Origin: Acidobacteriota bacterium
GTDB taxonomy: Bacteria > Acidobacteriota > Terriglobia > Acidiferrales > UBA7541
Assembly (NCBI GenBank): GCA_016201215.1
Contig: JACQDH010000041.1
Span: 1 to 38,559, forward strand
Length of the DNA: 38,559 nucleotides
Reading direction: 5' to 3'
Part shown: positions 32,861 through 38,559 of the stretch, in pieces
Layout of the letters: each line of letters opens with the position of its first letter
How positions within the stretch are numbered: position 1 is the stretch's first letter
Translations under genes and position numbers: made by a program
Notes under the pieces: generated by a model
Databases searched by the model: none
Seen by the model: the letters and a program-made list of their open reading frames with translations, nothing else
What the model was told of the DNA's origin: nothing

Positions 32861-34276
32861 TTGGGGAAAAGCACGTTGATCAAGCGCTTCAGTCAAGCCG
32901 CCGATTCCTGGGCTGCTCCGCCCAAGGGTTCGGCAGGGAGTGTCGCTTCAGCGCCAGCCGAGGCGTCTCGCGCAGCGTGCCATCGCGACGGCAGCCCATA
33001 CCCCCGGGACCCAGATCTGCTGGAAGCCATGCGCCAGATCGCCGGGCAAGACTTGTTCGACAAGACATTGCGCTCGCAGCAAGTTGGATCTTGCGCCAGC
33101 ATAGAAGATCGATTGTGGATCTCCGTCGCGCGCCACTTTGGCCCGGTGCGCCGCCAGCAGCCACGGGAGTATCCCCATGTCCACCGCTTCGCCGTGCTGC
33201 CCTCGCGCAAGTCGCCGCGGTTGCTGCTCCCCATTGAAGACCGCCGAACCATGCTCGAAGGGTTGCAGATCTATGAGCCGTACACGCCCGTGGGGCGGTT
33301 ACTGAAGTTCCTGCTGGTTGGCGCCATCAAAGCCGGCTGGCAAGGATGGGCTGGGGACCAAATCCTGCTGGCGACCCGCCAGCCGCTGGCCCTGGAGCGC
33401 CTGGTTCAGGACGTCACCGGAGAAGCGCACCCCTCCCTTGCCCTCTCCCTGGGCTCCCCGAACAGCCACTGCAAGCTTACTGTGCAGGCCATGCGCCCGG
33501 GGGGCGAAACGCTCGGGTACATCAAGCTGCCCCTTCGGCGGACCGCCGTCGAACGCGTGCGACACGAGGCGGGGGTGCTCAGCAGACTCTGGGACTTCGA
33601 GTACATGCGGCCCCACATTCCCCGGGTCCTGCATGCGGGCGAATGGGAAGGCAGTTATCTTCTATTTCAATCGCCCGGCCCGATCAGCCGGGGTCCGGTT
33701 GAGTTCGGCCCCATGCATGAGGGCTACTTCCAGAGGCTGTGGAGCGTGCAGACCGTCTCGAAACCCGGCCACGCCGTGGTCGAGGAAGTGTCACGCAACT
33801 GGCGGGCCCTCGAGCCGGCCATGAACGACCGCTGGCGTGAGCTGGGCAGCCGGGCGCTCGGACGAGCGCGGGCCGAACTGAACGGCATCATGATTCCCTG
33901 CGGCGTCATGCACGGCGATTTCGGTCCCAGTCACACCCGCGTCCGTCGCGGAGAACTGTACGTGTTTGATTGGGAAGTGGCGGCCTGGGACGCGCCGAAT
34001 TTGTGGGACATCTTCAATTTCCATCTAATGAGCTGGCGCGGGTGGAACCGGGACGGCGCAGGCCAGTTTCCCCGTGGCAACGAGCCGGGAGAAAGAGCGT
34101 CCTTCCTGCTCTACCTGCTGGACTCGCTCTGCGGCTTCTTCGTAGAGGGGAGAGGCGCCGATGATCCCGGCGTGGTTTACCGGGAGCGATGGCTGGCGAA
34201 TGAGTTGTGCCGGCCGCCGGTACAGGTCTGTAGTGGAGAGTTTCTCAACGCGAGAGGGCGGGCCGCTTTCTCCTAA
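32861..34276 (+). CDS. Aminoglycoside phosphotransferase (APH)-like kinase
   Basis: The product has up to 471 residues. The kinase-like part (about 190-440) includes a beta-3 Lys in LGYIKLPLRR, a helix-C Glu in RHEAGVLSRL, the catalytic loop VMHGDFGPSHTRV, and the metal-binding Asp in LYVFDWEVAAWD. In the loop HGDxxxxN, the Asn position appears to be His. The first 190 residues contain no family motif I recognise. No in-frame ATG lies near the beginning; TTG 32861, or TTG 32876 with GGGGA before it, are candidates. It reads away from the GNAT gene. It may phosphorylate a sugar or small molecule; drug resistance is not implied. Confidence 0.7.
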   Translation: MGKSTLIKRFSQAADSWAAPPKGSAGSVASAPAEASRAACHRDGSPYPRDPDLLEAMRQIAGQDLFDKTLRSQQVGSCASIEDRLWISVARHFGPVRRQQPREYPHVHRFAVLPSRKSPRLLLPIEDRRTMLEGLQIYEPYTPVGRLLKFLLVGAIKAGWQGWAGDQILLATRQPLALERLVQDVTGEAHPSLALSLGSPNSHCKLTVQAMRPGGETLGYIKLPLRRTAVERVRHEAGVLSRLWDFEYMRPHIPRVLHAGEWEGSYLLFQSPGPISRGPVEFGPMHEGYFQRLWSVQTVSKPGHAVVEEVSRNWRALEPAMNDRWRELGSRALGRARAELNGIMIPCGVMHGDFGPSHTRVRRGELYVFDWEVAAWDAPNLWDIFNFHLMSWRGWNRDGAGQFPRGNEPGERASFLLYLLDSLCGFFVEGRGADDPGVVYRERWLANELCRPPVQVCSGEFLNARGRAAFS

Positions 34277-34570
34277 CCAGCGAGCGCAGTCGCGAAAAAG
34301 GATTCCCGGTCTGGTGGAAAAATTAAGTCAGCACTTGCGCGGAGAATCTTCCGGGCGAACGGATCCCGAGCAACGCCGCGCTAACTGGTTCTTTCATCGG
34401 GGAGAATTCGCCCCCGGATTTGCTTCTCGGATGGCAATCGTGGTTTCTGAATTGCACTTCTGTTGCTGGGCGTCTCAGGGCTGAGGGGGAGCGAGCAGCG
34501 GGGACGATCGCGCTTTCCGCCGATTCTTTCCAAATCGCTTTCAACGAAAAGAACAAGGGAAGGTTCGAAC
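34277..34570. other. Intergenic region upstream of the carrier-protein cassette
   Basis: These 294 bases separate the kinase from the monooxygenase gene. One GC-rich inverted repeat, CGGGG...CCCCG (34398-34416), surrounds a GAATTC centre. No coding sequence or promoter match is clear, but a cassette promoter would be expected here. Confidence 0.4.
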
Positions 34571-35596
34571 GTGAGCACGAATCACAATTGCGTTGAAATC
34601 TTCAGCACCTGCCCCCAGTCGAGCGATGCCGACCGGGAAACTTATCTCCGACGGGTCGTGGACGTCGCCCGCTGGAGCGAAGACGCCGGATGCAAGGGCA
34701 TCCTCGTTTACACGGACAATTCGCTGGTGGACCCCTGGCCGCTCGCCCAAGTCATCATCCAGAACACCCAGGCGCTGTGTCCGCTGGTGGCTATCCAGCC
34801 GATTTACATGCATCCCTACACCGTGGCCAAGAAGGTCGCCTCGCTGGGCTTCCTCTACGGCCGCCGCATTTACCTGAACATGGTCGCCGGGGGCTTCAAG
34901 AACGACCTCATCTCGTTGAACGATACGACTCCGCACGACCAGCGATACGACCGCCTGGTCGAATACACGAAAATCATCAAGCTGCTGCTTTCGACTGCGT
35001 CGCTAGTCAGCTTCGAAGGCCAATTCTACAAAGTCTCCAATGTCAAGATGACGCCACCGCTGCCTCCCGAGCTGTTCCCGGGGATTTTCATCTCCGGCTC
35101 CTCCGAGGCGGGTCACGCGGCGGCGCAGGCCGTCGGCGCCACCGCAATCATGTATCCCAAGCCGGCGCGCGAATACTTGGCCGGAGAGCGCGTCCCCGAG
35201 CTTGACTCCGGCGTGCGCGTCGGCATCATCGCGCGCGACGAAGAAGACGAAGCCTGGCGGGTGGCTCACGGACGGTTCCCGGAAGACCGCAAGGGTAAGA
35301 TCACCCACGAGTTGGCCATGAAAACCTCCGACTCTTCCTGGCACAAGCAGCTCTCCGAGATGGCAAAGGACGGGCAGTCGGAGAGCAATCCGTACTGGCT
35401 CGTGCCTTTTGAGAACTACAAGACTTTCTGCCCCTACCTAGTGGGCAGCTACGAGTGCGTCTCCAACGAGCTGGCCCGCTACGTCTCCGTGGGGTACCAC
35501 ACGTTCATTCTGGATGTCCCGCCCGATCGGGATGAGTTGCACCACGTGGGGATCGCCTTCGATCGCGCCTGCAACCGACGCAGCGTGGCGATCTAG
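34571..35596 (+). CDS. Luciferase-like (LLM) flavin-dependent monooxygenase
   Basis: The product has 341 residues and looks like a TIM-barrel LLM enzyme of the SsuD/alkanal monooxygenase class. CPQSSDADRETYLRRVVDVA, GILVYTDNSLVDPWPLAQVI, RIYLNMVAGGFKNDLISLND and HDQRYDRLVEYTKIIKLLL follow the family order. Such enzymes use reduced FMN from a separate reductase, and a flavin reductase begins at 38463. GTG 34571 has the ribosome site GGGAAGG. In a cassette with an adenylation enzyme, carrier protein and methyltransferase, it probably oxidises a carrier-bound amino acid rather than a sulfonate. The exact reaction is not visible. Confidence 0.85.
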   Translation: MSTNHNCVEIFSTCPQSSDADRETYLRRVVDVARWSEDAGCKGILVYTDNSLVDPWPLAQVIIQNTQALCPLVAIQPIYMHPYTVAKKVASLGFLYGRRIYLNMVAGGFKNDLISLNDTTPHDQRYDRLVEYTKIIKLLLSTASLVSFEGQFYKVSNVKMTPPLPPELFPGIFISGSSEAGHAAAQAVGATAIMYPKPAREYLAGERVPELDSGVRVGIIARDEEDEAWRVAHGRFPEDRKGKITHELAMKTSDSSWHKQLSEMAKDGQSESNPYWLVPFENYKTFCPYLVGSYECVSNELARYVSVGYHTFILDVPPDRDELHHVGIAFDRACNRRSVAI

Positions 35597-35713
35597 CTGG
35601 GCGGAGCTGCCGAACACTCGACAGCGCCGATCCACAAGGACTAGCAATGTTTTCCCGCGCACGGAAGTATCAAGACGTCTGAACGCACCACGCGCGGGGA
35701 GGGAGAAAGAACC

Positions 35714-37306
35714 ATGAACTTCAAGAGTCTTATTGCCGGATTCCTGGAATCGGTGGAGCGCTTCCCGTCGCGCGCCGCCTTGTTCGTGGACGGCGAACAG
35801 CGGACGTATGCGGAACTCCATCAACTGGCGAACGCGATTGCGTCCGCCATCCAACAGCGTCAGGAGACCCCATGGCCGCTAGCGGCGATCCTCGCTTACC
35901 GCAGCTTGACCGCGTACGCCGGCGTCCTCGGCACCCTCGAGGCGGGCAAGGGATATGTGCCGCTCAATCCGAAGTTCCCGCTCGAAAGAACCCGAAAGAT
36001 GCTGGACCTCTCCGGGTGCTCGGTGCTCATCGTAGGGCGCGAGAGTGCGTCGCTTCTCCCCGGCCTGCTGGCCGATTTCCCGCGGCGCCTGACGGTAATT
36101 CTGCCCGACACCACCGATGCGGCCGAGTTGGTGGCGGGCTTTCCAGATCACGAGTTTGTGCCTGCGCCCCGGATGGCGCAAGGCAGCGATGTCCTCTGCC
36201 CGCCGGCCGTCGAGCCAGGGGCGGTGGCTTATCTGCTGTTCACTTCGGGGAGCACGGGCGAGCCCAAGGGCGTTCCCATCAGCAACTTGAATGTGCGCTC
36301 CTATGTCGATTACACCTGCAATCGCTACGAGGTCACCCAGCAAGACCGCTTCTCGCAGGAATTCGACATGACCTTTGACTTGAGCGTGCATGACATGTTC
36401 GTCTGCTGGGAGCGCGGTGCCTGCCTGTATAGCGTGCCCGACAAGGCTACGATGCTCCCCGCCAAATTTATCCGCGACCACGAGCTGACCATGTGGTTCT
36501 CGGTTCCTTCTGTCGCGGGCGTGCTCGCCCGGACCCGGCTGCTCCAACCCGGCAGCTTCCCTTCGCTGCGCTATAGCTTGTTCTGCGGCGAACCGCTCTC
36601 CGCCAAGTACGCCCAGCTCTGGCAGGAAGCGGCTCCCCAGTCGGTCGTCGAAAATCTCTATGGGCCCACCGAGGCGACCATCGCAATCTCGCAGTACCGC
36701 TGGGACGGCGCGAAGTCACCCGAGGAATGCTACAACGGGATCGTGCCCATCGGGTGGATCTTTAAGGGGCAGCAGTGCCGCGTCATTGACACCGAGCGGA
36801 ACCTCCTCCCGCCGGGCGAGCTCGGCGAGCTCTGCCTGGGCGGCTCGCAGGTGACCTCGGGCTACTGGAACAATCCGCAGAAAACGCAGGAACAGCTCAT
36901 CCGCCTGCCCGCCACCGGCGACACCGTGTGGTATCGCACCGGCGACCTAGTCCGCCAGCGCGAGGACGGCTGCCTGATCTACCTCGGCCGGGTGGATCAG
37001 CAGGTCAAGATCCGCGGCTACCGAGTGGAATTGCAGGAGATCGAAGGCGTGCTGCGAAAGTATTGCGGAGCTGAACAGGTCGTCGCCGTCCCCTGGCCCG
37101 TCATTAATGGGACGGCCGATGGCGTGGTGGCGTTCGTCTCCGGCGTGGCCACGATTGATTCGAACCGCGTGCTGGCCTCTTGTCGCCAGACGCTGCCCGA
37201 CTACATGGTTCCGCAGAAAATCCACGTGCTGGAAGAAATGCCGTGGAATGCCAACGGCAAGATTGACCGGCTAAAACTCAAGCAAATGCTCGGAGGTACC
37301 TCATAG
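35714..37306 (+). CDS. Free-standing amino-acid adenylation enzyme (DltA-like)
   Basis: The product has 530 residues. Adenylation motifs are complete: YLLFTSGSTGEPKGVPI (A3), FDMTFDLSVHDMF (A4), NLYGPTEATIA (A5), YRTGDL (A7), GRVDQQVKIRGYRVEL (A8) and NANGKIDRLKL (A10). The Asp in FDLSV and the A10 Lys indicate an alpha-amino acid substrate. FDLSV, SVPS and FCGE are also seen in DltA, the D-alanine:carrier ligase. My tentative pocket reading by alignment to GrsA is D-L-H-F-L-C-L-I-A-K; it was not computed. It would load the carrier protein encoded next, whose start overlaps its stop. The ribosome site GGGAGGGAG precedes ATG 35714. Confidence 0.9.
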   Translation: MNFKSLIAGFLESVERFPSRAALFVDGEQRTYAELHQLANAIASAIQQRQETPWPLAAILAYRSLTAYAGVLGTLEAGKGYVPLNPKFPLERTRKMLDLSGCSVLIVGRESASLLPGLLADFPRRLTVILPDTTDAAELVAGFPDHEFVPAPRMAQGSDVLCPPAVEPGAVAYLLFTSGSTGEPKGVPISNLNVRSYVDYTCNRYEVTQQDRFSQEFDMTFDLSVHDMFVCWERGACLYSVPDKATMLPAKFIRDHELTMWFSVPSVAGVLARTRLLQPGSFPSLRYSLFCGEPLSAKYAQLWQEAAPQSVVENLYGPTEATIAISQYRWDGAKSPEECYNGIVPIGWIFKGQQCRVIDTERNLLPPGELGELCLGGSQVTSGYWNNPQKTQEQLIRLPATGDTVWYRTGDLVRQREDGCLIYLGRVDQQVKIRGYRVELQEIEGVLRKYCGAEQVVAVPWPVINGTADGVVAFVSGVATIDSNRVLASCRQTLPDYMVPQKIHVLEEMPWNANGKIDRLKLKQMLGGTS

Positions 37307-37569
37307 TGATGGACTCATCGGAAACCCGACTGATTGATCTGGTCATTGACTGGGTCCGCGCGAATAAGCGGTCCGGCAATGGAACCGCAGACATCACCCC
37401 GGACACGGATCTGGTGGCCAGCGGCCTGCTGGATTCGTTCGGTTTCGTCGATTTGATCGTCTATATTGAGAGTCTGGACGGTTGCAAGATCGACCTGACC
37501 GAAGCGGATCCCAGCGAATTCACGGTCGTGAAAGGCCTGTGCCGCATGGCCTTGAACCATAAGCAGTAA
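37306..37569 (+). CDS. Free-standing acyl/peptidyl carrier protein
   Basis: The product has 87 residues. The phosphopantetheine site is in ASGLLDSFGFVDLIVYIE, with Ser44 as the attachment residue. It is a small, acidic, DltC-like carrier. GTG 37306 overlaps the adenylation stop (TAGTG) with GGAGG before it; ATG 37309 is an equal alternative. The coupling indicates equimolar partnership with the adenylation enzyme. A phosphopantetheinyl transferase is needed but none is in this window. Confidence 0.9.
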   Translation: MMDSSETRLIDLVIDWVRANKRSGNGTADITPDTDLVASGLLDSFGFVDLIVYIESLDGCKIDLTEADPSEFTVVKGLCRMALNHKQ

Positions 37570-37579
37570 GGAGCGCCCC

Positions 37580-38398
37580 ATGCATAGCGTGTCCAACCTG
37601 ATCGTGGAGACCTACTCGCGCCTCGCCGATCAGTACGACGACCAGTCCAACGATCGCTCCTGCTGGGGGCAGGCCACGCAGAAGGCCATCGCCTCGATCC
37701 GGCTCCAGGAGGAGTATCGCGACGTCCTCGACATGGGCTGTGGGACGGGCAAGGCCCTGGCCTACTTCGCCTCCACCGCTCCGCCGCATAGGCGGTTCGT
37801 CGGCGTCGATCCGGCGGTGAACATGCGGCTGTACGCGCAGGAACGTACCCGCGCTTTCTCCAACGTGGAGGTCCGCGACGGCTGCTTCGAAAGCATCCCA
37901 CTGGACGCGCAGTCAGTGGATTACCTCTACAGCATTTTCGCCTTTCACTGGACGACCGACCTCGAAGCCAGCGTCCGCGAGATCTCCCGCGTGCTGCGCA
38001 AGGGCTCGGAGATGGACATGTTCTTCATCGGGCGCGACAACGGCCGCGAATTCATCCAGAAGACCACGCCCATCTTCCTCAAGTACATGGGCCCCGCCCT
38101 GCTGCTCAACTCTGCCCGCATGCGCAAGCAGTTGACCAAGGATGCAGCCTTCCGACTCTTCTCGAAGAGCTTCGATGGCTCGCGCATCTCCATCGAGGAG
38201 TCTCACGACACCTACTACGACACCCTGGAGGGACACTGGGGCTGGTGGGTGCGCATCGAGGGCCACTTCGTGCAAATCCCGCCCGCCAAGAAGCAGGCGT
38301 GCAACGCCGAAGTCCAGCAGGCGCTGCTCAGCCTGGCCGAGCCGGAAGGGATTCCCTACACTATCCATCAGCTTCACGTCCGGCTGCGGCGAGCCTGA
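37580..38398 (+). CDS. SAM-dependent methyltransferase of the carrier-protein cassette
   Basis: The product has 272 residues. ETYSRLADQYDDQSNDRSCW precedes motif I, DVLDMGCGTGKALAYF; FVGVDPAVNM and VREISRVLRKGSEM are further class I methyltransferase motifs. The ribosome site AAGGAG lies before ATG 37580, only 10 bases after the carrier gene. It most simply O- or N-methylates the carrier-bound or released product, perhaps at a hydroxyl introduced by the monooxygenase. It is distinct in sequence from the two methyltransferases in the EPS operon. Confidence 0.87.
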   Translation: MHSVSNLIVETYSRLADQYDDQSNDRSCWGQATQKAIASIRLQEEYRDVLDMGCGTGKALAYFASTAPPHRRFVGVDPAVNMRLYAQERTRAFSNVEVRDGCFESIPLDAQSVDYLYSIFAFHWTTDLEASVREISRVLRKGSEMDMFFIGRDNGREFIQKTTPIFLKYMGPALLLNSARMRKQLTKDAAFRLFSKSFDGSRISIEESHDTYYDTLEGHWGWWVRIEGHFVQIPPAKKQACNAEVQQALLSLAEPEGIPYTIHQLHVRLRRA

Positions 38399-38462
38399 CG
38401 GGTAAGGCGGATTCCCAGCGCAGCTCGCCGCTGCGGCAGCAAGCAAAGGCGAAAGCAGTTCG

Positions 38463-38559
38463 ATGGATCTCGCGACTAGAAAGAAAACCCTGCGGATGTT
38501 CACCAACGGGATGTACATCATGACCTCCCGCAGTGGCGACCGTTACGGCGCGGCGACGG
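38463..38559 (+). CDS. Flavin reductase-like protein, partial (cut by window end)
   Basis: Only 32 codons are visible, from ATG 38463 to the window edge. MDLATRKKTLRMFTNG followed by YIMTSRSGDRYGAAT matches the N-terminus of the FMN-binding split-barrel flavin reductase family (pattern LRxFTNGxYxxTxxxGDRYGA). This would provide reduced flavin to the LLM monooxygenase of the same cassette. There are 64 bases between it and the methyltransferase gene. The call rests on a short segment. Confidence 0.6.
   Translation, partial: MDLATRKKTLRMFTNGMYIMTSRSGDRYGAAT

Noticed and set aside
32861-34276. Antibiotic-resistance interpretation of the APH-like kinase
   Set aside because: The protein is longer than resistance APHs, has an altered HGDxxxxN loop and sits in a polysaccharide context, so a resistance label is not supported.
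34323-34556. Short minus-strand frame in the gap before the LLM gene
   Set aside because: It has no recognisable domain, no ribosome site, and overlaps the likely promoter and ribosome site region of the LLM gene.

Overview
The window is GC-rich (mostly above 60% G+C), gene-dense DNA. It carries an exopolysaccharide (EPS) or capsule locus of the Wzx/Wzy type. An outer-membrane export protein (OPX), a fused Wzz/BY-kinase co-polymerase and periplasmic-type signal peptides indicate a Gram-negative (diderm) host. The gene mix and base composition recall Acidobacteriota (Bryobacter/Solibacter-like): a NusG-like antiterminator, an AsnB-type amidotransferase, two deacetylases, a secreted beta-helix lyase and TPR/trypsin fusions. 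That placement is inference from gene style; there is no rRNA gene to confirm it. No tRNA, rRNA, CRISPR array, insertion sequence or phage gene was seen.

Regulatory flank (1-6413). In order: a Crp/Fnr regulator (+); a minus-strand pair of rmlD-like reductase and cpsB-like PHP phosphatase, both with reading-frame damage; a LuxR-type regulator with a degenerate receiver, behind a good sigma-54 promoter match; a minus-strand protein joining a trypsin-like domain (catalytic His replaced by Gln) to about 11 TPRs; and a PilZ c-di-GMP protein. A 1-kb, relatively AT-rich non-coding stretch (6414-7439) follows, with a sigma-70-like promoter, tandem ACCGGT sites, a 17-nt palindrome and a perfect DnaA box.

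Main EPS operon (7440-31586, all +). In order: NusG/RfaH-like antiterminator, OPX export protein, Wzz/BY-kinase, Wzy polymerase, Wzx flippase, methyltransferase, secreted beta-helix lyase, GT4, AsnB-type amidotransferase, DUF2334-like deacetylase, zinc-ribbon methyltransferase, NodB-type deacetylase, two tandem paralogous GT4s, a GT4 fused to a phosphoglycosyl transferase (initiating enzyme), a DegT aminotransferase with a disturbed N-terminus, and a four-TM domain fused to an extended SDR. Together they can build an undecaprenyl-linked, amino- or deacetylated-sugar repeat unit, flip it, polymerise it, export it and trim it.

Distal part (31609-38559). A convergent GNAT-like gene and a divergent APH-like kinase precede a compact cassette: luciferase-like monooxygenase, DltA-like adenylation enzyme, free-standing carrier protein, SAM methyltransferase, and the start of a flavin reductase cut by the window edge. 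The cassette looks able to load an amino acid on a carrier protein, oxidise it with reduced flavin and methylate it. Its position suggests the product decorates the polysaccharide. This is the strongest candidate for an undescribed system here.
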